Shown one piece after another: positions 1-6,460 of a stretch of 16,252 bases of DNA (its first letter is position 1; the number at the start of each line of letters is the position of its first letter). The position numbers and the translations under genes were made by a program. Source of the DNA: CAYRKQ01 sp964621845 (GTDB lineage Bacteria > Patescibacteriota > Saccharimonadia > Saccharimonadales > UBA7683); assembly GCA_964621845.1 (NCBI GenBank), contig CAZUOL010000047.1, positions 1-16,252 on the forward strand, written 5' to 3'. Below the pieces are notes generated by a model that saw only the letters and a list, made by a program, of their open reading frames with translations, was not told the DNA's origin and searched no databases.

Positions 1-171
1 ATCGGTTGGCTTGAGTATATGTTTCGTCTTTACAGACATGCCGTTTACTGTAATTTGACCAGTATGAATAAGTTTCTCAACACTCGCCCGAGAGTATTCA
101 GGAAAGATATTTGAGAGCGTTTTATCTAAACGCTCACCTGGTTCAAATTCGGTAATTCTCTCTTTGCTCAC
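1..171 (-). CDS. RluA/RluD-family pseudouridine synthase, N-terminal part (partial)
   Basis: Only the first 57 codons are visible; the frame is open to the window edge, so the catalytic domain lies outside. The visible part is an S4 RNA-binding domain with the order ERLDK (13-17), FPEYSRASVEKLI (23-35) and ITVNG (40-44), as found at the N-terminus of RluA/RluD enzymes, which isomerise uridines in 23S rRNA. The chosen start is GTG at 171, giving MSKERITEFEPGERLD. No Shine-Dalgarno site is visible. A TACAAT hexamer ends 6 bases before the GTG, so a leaderless transcript is possible, but no good -35 is seen. It lies 42 bases beyond the end of the 2H-like gene. A stand-alone S4-domain protein cannot be excluded because the rest is missing. 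Confidence 0.75.
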   Translation of the reverse strand, partial: MSKERITEFEPGERLDKTLSNIFPEYSRASVEKLIHTGQITVNGMSVKTKHILKPTD

Positions 172-213
172 AGATCTATTGTACTATGAAGATGGTTGAA
201 TTTATTTAGGCGT

Positions 214-750
214 TTATTGATCGAAGCGCTGAGTTGTATAGATTGTATTGGCTTCGTCTTGCTTGTTTGATACCAGATAAAAATCAGTAAATTCCATAGC
301 CTCAAATGATTCTAGCTCTTTAATTACCTGTTGTTGTTTTTCTTTTGGCACAAACCAGACCACCTTGGTGTACCAAGTCGCTACTGTGTTTTCGCTGCAG
401 TACTTATGCACAAAATCAACAATCTCTTTGGTTTCGGAGAGGTCAAACTCTAGTGCAATGTGCTCTTTGCCAGCCATCGATTCTTCGTCTTTGACAAACG
501 CTCGTTTAACGCGGATCTTTAGTGGAAGAAATGTCTTTAGATCTTTCAATAGATCAAGTTGTGTAGATATGTCTCCTACTGATGCATTAGGTATAAACGT
601 CAACGTCAGGTGTCTAAAAACCGAAAATTCGTTACCGCTCGGTTTTCGGCTATATTTAGCTTCGAGGTTATCAAAGCAGGCCTCTTGTTTTGCTGAAAGA
701 CGGCCAAAAATACCTAGAACTTTAACTTTATTGGATGAGAGCTCTAGCAT
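214..750 (-). CDS. 2H phosphoesterase-like protein (2'-5' RNA ligase/LigT-like), second motif degenerate
   Basis: A 178-aa protein. Family members are two-lobed enzymes with two HxTx motifs that act on 2',5' or cyclic phosphodiesters of RNA or nucleotides. The first motif is present as H47-L-T-L50. The expected middle strand (EHIALEFDL, 96-104) and the terminal strand pattern (FYLVSNK through YTTQRF, about 157-176) resemble the family ending with Leu-Tyr-x-Ser and a final Arg-Phe. Where the second HxT should lie (about 126-130) the sequence is WYTKV, with no histidine. The enzyme may therefore be inactive or altered. The start ATG abuts the trpS stop codon with no spacer, so it is probably translated by coupling with trpS. 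The assignment rests on motif order and is moderate. Confidence 0.6.
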   Translation of the reverse strand: MLELSSNKVKVLGIFGRLSAKQEACFDNLEAKYSRKPSGNEFSVFRHLTLTFIPNASVGDISTQLDLLKDLKTFLPLKIRVKRAFVKDEESMAGKEHIALEFDLSETKEIVDFVHKYCSENTVATWYTKVVWFVPKEKQQQVIKELESFEAMEFTDFYLVSNKQDEANTIYTTQRFDQ

Positions 751-1779
751 TTAACGGAGTCCAATGGCTTTTTGAACTTTTAGCAAGGTTGCGTTGGCGA
801 TTTCGTTCATTTTGGCCTCTGAGGTGCCTAATTTTGTCTCTAGGGCTTGCATATCTACCTTCTGATAGTTTGTCTGGAAATCATTTAAAAACGCTTCAGT
901 GGCCTCTGCGACGGCTTTCTTGAGGTCGCCATAGCTGGTTTGCCCCTGATACTGTGTGGCGACAGCTTCAACCGTCTGATCAGTCAACAGTGCCAGAATC
1001 TGTAATAGATTGCTGATTCCGGGTTGGTTTTCGTAGTCTAAGTTAATTTCGCTGACACTATCGGTAGTGGCGCTCATAATCTTCTTAGCTGCCACCTTAG
1101 GATTGTCTGATAAGAAGATAATACCCTTCCCTGACTCGTCAGATTTACTCATTTTTTTGGTTGGATCAACCAAATCTTTTATGCGTAATCCTTGATCTTT
1201 ACCGAAGAACTCATGCTGTTTTTTCACTTCATATGGCAGCGTGAATACATCGCCAAACTTATTATTTATCCGTTCGCCCAGATCGCGGGTAATCTCAAGA
1301 TGTTGTGATTGATCATCTCCCACTGGCACGTACTCGGCACTATAGAGCAAAATGTCGCAGGCCATGAGTACAGGGTAATCAAATAAACCAACGGTAACTC
1401 TATCGGTGCCAAGCTTCGCAGATTTGTCTTTAAACTGTGTCATGCGTTCCATTTCACCCATGCCAGTGAAGCAATTGAGGATCACCGTAAGTTCGCTGTG
1501 GGCCGGAATATAGCTTTGGCGGTAAATGTGTACATCAGGATTATCAAGTGGCAAGCCCGCGGCTACAAACAGCCGCAGGTTATTCATAATTTGCGCCTTT
1601 AATTGGCTATGATCTATCGGAGTGGTGAAGCTATGCAAATCTGGCACAAACAGATTAATTTGATACTCGCCGGCATGCTTTTTGGCCATATCTATCAATG
1701 GCAAAAGTGCGCCAAAATAGTTGCCAATATGTAAATCATTATTGGCTCGTAGCCCAGTTAAAATTGTCTTTTTACTCAT
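751..1779 (-). CDS. trpS: Tryptophanyl-tRNA synthetase
   Basis: Class I aminoacyl-tRNA synthetase that charges tRNA-Trp with tryptophan using ATP in the cytoplasm. It has 342 residues, normal for bacterial TrpS. The HIGH-type signature is LHIGNY (16-21) and the KMSKS loop is exact at 209-213. Family blocks FDYPVLMACDILLY (133-146) and VPVGDDQSQHLEITRD (151-166) are clear. The start ATG at 1779 is preceded by GGAG inside the end of the M20 gene, which it overlaps by 8 bases, so translation is likely coupled. The protein contains no tryptophan at all. It is the third gene of an operon headed by a leader with an attenuator-like terminator, which makes tRNA- or Trp-responsive control plausible. 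Confidence 0.97.
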   Translation of the reverse strand: MSKKTILTGLRANNDLHIGNYFGALLPLIDMAKKHAGEYQINLFVPDLHSFTTPIDHSQLKAQIMNNLRLFVAAGLPLDNPDVHIYRQSYIPAHSELTVILNCFTGMGEMERMTQFKDKSAKLGTDRVTVGLFDYPVLMACDILLYSAEYVPVGDDQSQHLEITRDLGERINNKFGDVFTLPYEVKKQHEFFGKDQGLRIKDLVDPTKKMSKSDESGKGIIFLSDNPKVAAKKIMSATTDSVSEINLDYENQPGISNLLQILALLTDQTVEAVATQYQGQTSYGDLKKAVAEATEAFLNDFQTNYQKVDMQALETKLGTSEAKMNEIANATLLKVQKAIGLR

Positions 1780-2854
1780 TATTTTCTCCGTTATTGGCTA
1801 TTGTTCTTACATAGTCTTTCAATAGCTCGTAAAACTTTTTTGTACTATTCTTTGAAACCCATTCGGCATCACCATGCGCGCCACCACCATCTGGCCGCAG
1901 CATGATAACCGGAATACCTTTGGCTGCAAGAAAGCGCGCGTCTGAAGAACCATGTGCTTTCACTAATTCTATTGCACCACCGTGATGTTCTTCGTACCGT
2001 TGTAGAAACTCTTTCACATCTGGGTGGCTGGTATCAAGTTGATAATCATCGCCCTCAAGCATTTCGGTTATCTCACCGTTATACCGCTCTAGTAGCTCAT
2101 TCAAAGCCTGCTTGACGCGCTTCAAATCGGTTTTATCAGAATACCGTATATCTAACGTGACATCAGCATAAGCGGGCCCTTGGTTGTCTGCTTCACCTGC
2201 ATTTAGTTTTGCAATAGTTAGCGTTGTGTTGTCTAGACTCGATGTATCAAAGACAGATTCGAATTCGCCTAGGAAGTGCACGAGTTTGGCGGCTGCGCCA
2301 TCGCCTTCCCATGGCCGCGATCCATGGTGTGCCTTACCATGTATGCGGACATTGCAGTGATAGATGCCTTTGGCGGCAATATTTAGCGTACCGAAGCCCT
2401 CACCGGCATCTGGTAAAATGCAGACCTGCGTACGATAGCCGTCTTCAAGAAATGCCTTCACGCCGTCAAGGCCTCCGGTTTCTTCATCGCCGCTGAGCAT
2501 GAAACCAATATCAAAGTTATGAATTTGATCTGATAGATCAGCAACAAGCTGCATGTAACAGGCAGTGGCGTAGAGCATATCGTATACACCTCTTCCATAA
2601 TACTTTTCATCATCTACACTGAATGGCTGGTTATTGGCTGGCACAACATCAATATGCCCTTGTAGCAGCAAGCGTGTATGTTTTTTCCCGCTGGTTGTAG
2701 CGTATAGATTATGTACTCCTTTGTAGCTCAGTATTTCAGTTTTGAGCCCATGTTCTTCAAAATGTTGCTTTGCAAACTGCAGGAGTGCTAGTACTGATTC
2801 TTGGCTTGAACTGACCGGATAAAAAGCCACGAGTTGTTTCAGATATTCTTCCAT
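1772..2854 (-). CDS. M20-family zinc metallopeptidase/deacylase (ArgE/DapE/CPG2-like)
   Basis: A 360-aa protein with the complete M20 dinuclear-zinc signature: H67 and D69 in GHIDVVP, D92 in YGRGVYDM, the catalytic and ligand pair E124-E125 in GDEETGG, D149 in LPDAG and H327 in GGAHGDAEW. The dimerisation insert around 165-270 includes HGKAHHGSRPWEGDG (172-186), a typical M20 loop. These enzymes hydrolyse amide bonds of dipeptides, N-acyl amino acids or related compounds; the substrate cannot be read from sequence. It starts 5 bases after the TAG stop of the upstream ATP-grasp-like gene and overlaps trpS by 8 bases, so the three are co-transcribed. No clear Shine-Dalgarno site precedes its ATG. 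Confidence 0.9.
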   Translation of the reverse strand: MEEYLKQLVAFYPVSSSQESVLALLQFAKQHFEEHGLKTEILSYKGVHNLYATTSGKKHTRLLLQGHIDVVPANNQPFSVDDEKYYGRGVYDMLYATACYMQLVADLSDQIHNFDIGFMLSGDEETGGLDGVKAFLEDGYRTQVCILPDAGEGFGTLNIAAKGIYHCNVRIHGKAHHGSRPWEGDGAAAKLVHFLGEFESVFDTSSLDNTTLTIAKLNAGEADNQGPAYADVTLDIRYSDKTDLKRVKQALNELLERYNGEITEMLEGDDYQLDTSHPDVKEFLQRYEEHHGGAIELVKAHGSSDARFLAAKGIPVIMLRPDGGGAHGDAEWVSKNSTKKFYELLKDYVRTIANNGENNE

Positions 2855-2859
2855 GACTA

Positions 2860-3927
2860 CTATTTTACCAGTACTGCGCCTGAAATGGCATTCGAGGCAC
2901 CGTGTACTATAAGCTCAGGGCGCGCAACATATGCTCCACCCAAAATGTTTGTTTCTACTCGAGTGGTAACATTGCTACGCTGAAGCGCCACAAAGATTCT
3001 CATGATCGCGTTTCGTCTGTTTTGTGTGTTTATAATCTGTATAGGTGGGTGGAACGGTTCAGTCAGTGCTGCTTGTCCGTTTTCTGTATAGCGTGCTAGG
3101 TTTCTGATGAGTCTACCTGTACTTACTGAGCCGTCTTTGCCAAACACCTTTCTTTCCTCGGATGTAAGATAAATTGATACACCCATAGACATAGAGCCAA
3201 TTGCCGCTTTGACCGCCTGTGACGCCAGACTCCCATCATCGTTTGTGAGCAGCTCATCTTCAGTTTCCACACTGCTCGCAATGCCAATTCGTTTGGCGTA
3301 TGTTTTGTTGCCTTCAGTCATAAGCGGTGACAGGCAACGTTCTTGCAGTGATAAGTATGGTAGTGCTGAGTTTGATTGACCCGGGATGGCCTTCACAATC
3401 ACGAGAGATGTATCATTCAATTTCGGCAGTGTGGTCTTGCCAGCTTCGTAGTGGTATCTGTGCTCACCGACAATAGCCGCGTCATCGGTACCATGTTTTC
3501 GTGCACCAGAAATTATGACGTGTGGTATGGTGCCAGCTGTGACTTCATAGTGATTGAGCACAGCATCTTTTAACGATTTGCCAGAAGCGGCATAAATGAG
3601 TTTGTCAGATACGCCTATACCTGATGGACTGTCTTCCATTTCGTAGGGCACGAGTTTGCCGTTGCGCACCGTGCAGTCGACTCGTACCAAAAGCGACGGT
3701 ACGCCAAGCGCATATGCATATGTTGTCTCTGCGACACCCTGATTATCGCCATAGGCTTCTACTGCGGAAGTAACAAAACGCGTTATCGTTTGCGCATGCT
3801 CTTCGCTCAAGATGATGGTATCATCGCTAAAGGGCGTTGCGAGACCGTCATATATATTGAGCATTGCCGTTTGCTCACCAAATACAATTGGCTCTACACC
3901 GAGTTGGTTGCTGTTCATTTCTTTCAT
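2860..3927 (-). CDS. Uncharacterised protein with glutathionylspermidine-synthase-like (permuted ATP-grasp) signature
   Basis: A 355-aa protein I do not recognise by name. Residues 38-62 form a predicted helix (ILSEEHAQTITRFV) leading to VRVD (81-84) and then YEMED (95-99). R82, D84, E96 and E98 have the same spacing as the Arg, Asp, Glu and Asn that bind Mg-ATP in E. coli GspS as I recall it, with Asn replaced by Glu. A strand with lysine, VIVKAIPG (176-183), and a C-terminal block GGAYVARPELIVHGASNAI (330-348) could complete a permuted ATP-grasp fold. If so it would be a carboxylate-amine or thiol ligase; the substrate is unknown. It contains no tryptophan. A strong AAGGAG site 5 bases before ATG 3927 supports the start, and an intrinsic terminator lies just upstream in its leader. 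Confidence 0.6.
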   Translation of the reverse strand: MKEMNSNQLGVEPIVFGEQTAMLNIYDGLATPFSDDTIILSEEHAQTITRFVTSAVEAYGDNQGVAETTYAYALGVPSLLVRVDCTVRNGKLVPYEMEDSPSGIGVSDKLIYAASGKSLKDAVLNHYEVTAGTIPHVIISGARKHGTDDAAIVGEHRYHYEAGKTTLPKLNDTSLVIVKAIPGQSNSALPYLSLQERCLSPLMTEGNKTYAKRIGIASSVETEDELLTNDDGSLASQAVKAAIGSMSMGVSIYLTSEERKVFGKDGSVSTGRLIRNLARYTENGQAALTEPFHPPIQIINTQNRRNAIMRIFVALQRSNVTTRVETNILGGAYVARPELIVHGASNAISGAVLVK

Positions 3928-3947
3928 GTAATCTCCTTCATAGTTAT

Positions 3948-3976
3948 AAAAAGACCGCCATTGTGGCGATCTTTTC
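3948..3976 (-). terminator. Intrinsic terminator in the leader of the downstream operon
   Basis: On the minus strand AAAAGATCGCCA (3975-3964) pairs with TGGCGGTCTTTT (3960-3949) through 12 bp including one U-G, with the 3-base loop CAA, and ends in a run of five T (3952-3948). It lies 20 bases upstream of the ATG at 3927 and downstream of the TTGACA promoter, so it must stop both read-through from rpsI and transcripts started at that promoter unless antitermination occurs. Confidence 0.85.
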
Positions 3977-4003
3977 GATATCTTTGAAATGAGCTTTTAC
4001 AGA

Positions 4004-4078
4004 TTATACAAACACACGGAACAGACCGCCACGAGAAGTGCCGGTTGACCAACGTTGTTTTGTATTCCGTGTAATCAT
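4004..4078 (-). CDS. Putative 24-aa leader peptide
   Basis: A 24-codon ORF starts at ATG 4078 (a GTG lies directly before it in frame) and ends at TAA 4006-4004. It begins MITRNTKQRW and ends GGLFRVFV. There is no Shine-Dalgarno site, but the -10 hexamer TATTGT ends only 9 bases before the ATG, so the mRNA would be leaderless or nearly so. It contains a single Trp codon at position 10 (4051-4049) and four Arg codons. A ribosome paused at Trp10 would cover the 5' arm of the local hairpin and free the antiterminator strand. It could instead be a real small protein or a chance ORF; no database comparison was possible. Confidence 0.45.
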   Translation of the reverse strand: MITRNTKQRWSTGTSRGGLFRVFV

Positions 4079-4087
4079 CACGTTAAT

Positions 4088-4116
4088 ACAATACAGGCAT
4101 ATAAGCGTATTGTCAA
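4088..4116 (-). promoter_or_regulatory. Promoter of the leader/trpS operon
   Basis: A perfect -35 TTGACA (4116-4111), a 17-base spacer and the -10 TATTGT (4093-4088, 4 of 6 bases) lie 18 bases after the rpsI stop codon. The start of transcription is predicted near 4081. A second perfect TATAAT lies at 4008-4003 but has no matching -35. Confidence 0.7.
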
Positions 4117-4133
4117 GTAATAGAGTGTACAGA

Positions 4134-4532
4134 TTAACGTTTAGAGAACTGTTCTTTGCGGCGGGCGCCCTTAAGGCCTGGCTTCATACGTTCTTTCTCG
4201 CGTGAGTCACGCTTTAAGAGGCCATTCTTTTTCAGTGTTGAGCGAAGATCATCATTCATCACGCTCAGCGCTTTGGCAATCGCGAGTTTGCTGGCGCCAA
4301 CCTGTGCATGGTGACCACCACCATCAACTTTCAGGCTGACATCAAAACTATCCGTTTTTTGTAACACCCTTAGTGGTTCGCTTAATTCAAAAACGATTGA
4401 CTCATTTTGAGCAAAATACTGCTCGGCAGGCTGACTGTTGACGGTGATATTCCCTTTACCGCTTGTAAGGCGTGCTCTTGCAGTAGCGCTTTTTCGTCGT
4501 CCGAGACCATAAAAATAGGTATCTTTTGCCAT
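4134..4532 (-). CDS. rpsI: 30S ribosomal protein S9 (uS9)
   Basis: A 132-aa protein matching S9 along its full length, with YGLGRRKSATAR near the N-terminus, the conserved GGG of the core (DGGGHHAQVGA, about 70-80) and the C-terminal RRKEQFSKR. The last residues, Lys-Arg, form the tail that reaches the P-site tRNA anticodon loop in known ribosomes. It is the last gene of the ribosomal block. Its ATG overlaps the rplM stop as TAATG, and no terminator is visible between its own stop and the next promoter, so read-through into the downstream leader is possible. Confidence 0.98.
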   Translation of the reverse strand: MAKDTYFYGLGRRKSATARARLTSGKGNITVNSQPAEQYFAQNESIVFELSEPLRVLQKTDSFDVSLKVDGGGHHAQVGASKLAIAKALSVMNDDLRSTLKKNGLLKRDSREKERMKPGLKGARRKEQFSKR

Positions 4533-4990
4533 TATTTGCTCGCTTTCTGAATGTTAATCTGTAGCTGCTTTGGCTGCTGTGCCTCATGACCATGATTTTC
4601 ATCAAGGTATACCCGCAAACGTTTCATACGCTCGTCCTGGAGTTTATTTTTAGGAAGCATACCTTTTACTGCTTGCTCTACGGCGCGAGCCGGGTTTTTC
4701 GCAAGCACATCTGAAAGTGTTGCCTCTTTCATGCCACCTGGGAAGCCGCTGTAGCGGTAGTATTTCTTGGCAGATAGTTTATTGCCGGTGACTACAAGCT
4801 TAGAAGCATTTGTAACTATCACATAGTCGCCACAATCAATGTGTGCCGTATACATAGGTTTGTCTTTGCCAGCAAGCTTTTGTGCTATGACAGTTGCAAT
4901 TCGGCCAAGAGGTGCGCTCGAAGCGTCAACAATAAACCAGTCTCTTTGTACGTCTGAAGGTTTAGCGCTATAGGTGTTTTGGTTCATCAT
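4532..4990 (-). CDS. rplM: 50S ribosomal protein L13 (uL13)
   Basis: A 152-aa protein with the L13 hallmarks RDWFIVDASSAPLGRIAT (16-33), HIDCGDYVIVTNA (50-62), KYYRYSGFPGG (76-86), the MLPKNK block and the HGHEAQQP tail. L13 binds 23S rRNA early in large-subunit assembly. Two consecutive ATG codons open the gene; the first (4990) overlaps the rplQ stop as TAATG and has AAGGGGG upstream. It is coupled in the same way to rpsI. The rplM-rpsI pair is fused onto the end of the rpoA-rplQ cluster, a common bacterial arrangement. Confidence 0.98.
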   Translation of the reverse strand: MMNQNTYSAKPSDVQRDWFIVDASSAPLGRIATVIAQKLAGKDKPMYTAHIDCGDYVIVTNASKLVVTGNKLSAKKYYRYSGFPGGMKEATLSDVLAKNPARAVEQAVKGMLPKNKLQDERMKRLRVYLDENHGHEAQQPKQLQINIQKASK

Positions 4991-5523
4991 TACTTATTCC
5001 CCCTTGTGCTCGTGCGCTTAGCAACTGTTTTTGCAGCGGGTTTTGCTGTTACTCTTGCCTCAGGCTTGGCGGTATTCTTTTTTGCTGGTGCGCTGGTTTT
5101 TTTAGCGTCGTGTTCGGTGTTGGCTGGTGCTACGTTCTTTTCTTCAACCTTTGCGCTTGTATCTTTGATAGCATCTACAAAAGAGATGCGAGCAAGCTGT
5201 GCATTGTCTCCAACGCGCACTGTCGTTTGCTCTATTCTTAAGTAGCCGCTATCGCGCTTCATCGCAGGTGCAATTTGGTCTACCAATTTGTGCGCTGCGG
5301 TAACATTACCGAGTGCATCAATAATTTGCCGACGATTGTGTAGGTCACCTTTTTTTGCTTTGGTTACAAGCTTTTCAACCATCGGACGCAATTCCTTTGC
5401 TTTTGGCAATGTTGTTTCGATACTTCCGTGTTCGATCAGTGCAATGCTGAGCCCACGCATGAGCGCCTTGCGCTGATCACGCTCTCTACCAAACTTACGA
5501 CCTTTATATCCGTGACGATGCAT
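4990..5523 (-). CDS. rplQ: 50S ribosomal protein L17 (bL17) with long basic C-terminal tail
   Basis: Residues 1 to about 119 are a normal L17 core (MHRHGYKGRKFGRERDQRKAL at the start; RVGDNAQLARISFVD near 103-117). L17 sits near the polypeptide exit of the large subunit. The protein is 177 residues, about 50 longer than E. coli L17. The extra part, roughly 120-177, is low-complexity and rich in Ala, Lys, Thr and Pro, and is probably disordered and RNA-binding. It is joined to both rpoA and rplM by TAATG overlaps; GGAG precedes its ATG. Confidence 0.97.
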   Translation of the reverse strand: MHRHGYKGRKFGRERDQRKALMRGLSIALIEHGSIETTLPKAKELRPMVEKLVTKAKKGDLHNRRQIIDALGNVTAAHKLVDQIAPAMKRDSGYLRIEQTTVRVGDNAQLARISFVDAIKDTSAKVEEKNVAPANTEHDAKKTSAPAKKNTAKPEARVTAKPAAKTVAKRTSTRGNK

Positions 5524-6446
5524 TAGAACTCCAATTCAGCCATTTTATCTTTAACTTCGTCTAAAGCTTTAGAGCCGAATCCCTTTAATTCACGGAGTTC
5601 AACTTCACCAAGCGTTACCAAATCGCCAACTGTTTTAATGTTGTTATTTACCAGCGCGTTTGCAGTCCGAGCGGTAAGGTTAAGATCTTCAATTGGTGTC
5701 ATAAGCGCAGCCGTCTCTTCGTTGCTTGCACCATGTGACAATGGTTGCGCAGCATCTACCGTGGTGCTGCCTGCAAGCGCACTATACTGGTTAACAAGGA
5801 TGGCTGCTGCCTCTTCAAACGCTTCTCGAGGCGTGATAGTACCATCAGTGTCGATGGTGAGCAGTAGCTTATCAAGGTCAGTTTTTTGTCCAACACGGGT
5901 GTTTTCAACCTTGTATCGTACACGTGTTACAGGAGTAAACAGTGCGTCAACCGCAATCATGTCACTTGGTCGGCTTTGTGCAGGTGCAGCTTCAATAGTA
6001 CGATAACCACGGCCGGTTTCAACAAGGATATCCATTACAAATGGCTTTGCACTATCGAGGGTGGCAATCAGTTGCTCTGGATTTACAACTTCAACTTGAT
6101 CGTTTGCTTTAATGTCAGCAGCAGTGACAGCGCCTTTCGTCTTCTTCTCAAGACGAACAAGTTGTGGTTCGTCACTAAACACTTTAAAACGTACTTGCTT
6201 TAGGTTTAGCATGATGTCCACTACATCTTCTTTCACCCCGTCAACAGTAGTGAATTCATGTGTTACACCCTCAATTTTAAAGGCGACCACGCTCGCGCCA
6301 GCAATTGACGAAAGTAGTACTCGACGTAAGCTGTTTCCGAGTGTCATGCCATATCCTGTGTGCAATGGTTCAATTACCATGGTTGCACTGGTGGCACTGT
6401 GGTCGTCAACAGAAGCGAGAGTTGGATTGTGTATCATTTTTGACAT
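5523..6446 (-). CDS. rpoA: DNA-directed RNA polymerase alpha subunit
   Basis: A 307-aa alpha subunit. The N-terminal domain, which dimerises and assembles beta and beta', includes HTGYGMTLGNSLRRVLLSS (29-47) and EGVTHEFTTVDGVKEDVVDI (59-78). A variable linker lies around 225-253. The C-terminal domain (254-307) keeps the R and N of the UP-element/activator surface (TARTAN, with R260 and N263) and the helix-hairpin-helix GFGSKALDEVKDKM. It is slightly shorter than E. coli alpha (329 aa), ending right after the last helix. It follows rpsD after 14 bases with a strong AAAGGAG site and overlaps rplQ by TAATG. Confidence 0.98.
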   Translation of the reverse strand: MSKMIHNPTLASVDDHSATSATMVIEPLHTGYGMTLGNSLRRVLLSSIAGASVVAFKIEGVTHEFTTVDGVKEDVVDIMLNLKQVRFKVFSDEPQLVRLEKKTKGAVTAADIKANDQVEVVNPEQLIATLDSAKPFVMDILVETGRGYRTIEAAPAQSRPSDMIAVDALFTPVTRVRYKVENTRVGQKTDLDKLLLTIDTDGTITPREAFEEAAAILVNQYSALAGSTTVDAAQPLSHGASNEETAALMTPIEDLNLTARTANALVNNNIKTVGDLVTLGEVELRELKGFGSKALDEVKDKMAELEF

Positions 6447-6460
6447 AGTTGCTCCTTTGA

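Larger units (their letters stand above)
3942..4087 (-). promoter_or_regulatory. Attenuator-like 5' leader of the ATP-grasp-like/M20/trpS operon
   Basis: This leader lies between a promoter and the first structural gene. Three competing helices can be read. First, ACACGGAA (4072-4065) pairs perfectly with TTCCGTGT (4021-4014), enclosing a smaller hairpin CCGGCAC/GTGGCGG (4044-4038 with 4032-4026, one G-G mismatch). Second, a terminator occupies 3975-3949. Third, GTGGCGGTCT (4032-4023) can pair with AGATCGCCAC (3972-3963) over 10 bp, one of them G-U, destroying the terminator. The 9-mer TGGCGGTCT therefore occurs twice, once as potential antiterminator and once as terminator 3' arm. A 24-codon ORF covers the upstream structures. 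Attenuation is inferred; the inducing signal is not known. No T-box consensus is present. Confidence 0.6.

Noticed and set aside
365..754. A 129-codon plus-strand ORF opposite the 2H-like gene
   Set aside because: It is antisense to a gene with recognisable motifs, has no ribosome site and no recognisable family; it is a frame shadow.
3942..3947. A TATAAC -10 element directly after the leader terminator as an independent promoter for the first operon gene
   Set aside because: No -35 is present at proper spacing, and the start would fall on the Shine-Dalgarno site.
3942..4087. T-box riboswitch in the leader upstream of the trpS operon
   Set aside because: The conserved T-box sequence and specifier-loop architecture are not seen; the structure fits a leader-peptide attenuator better.
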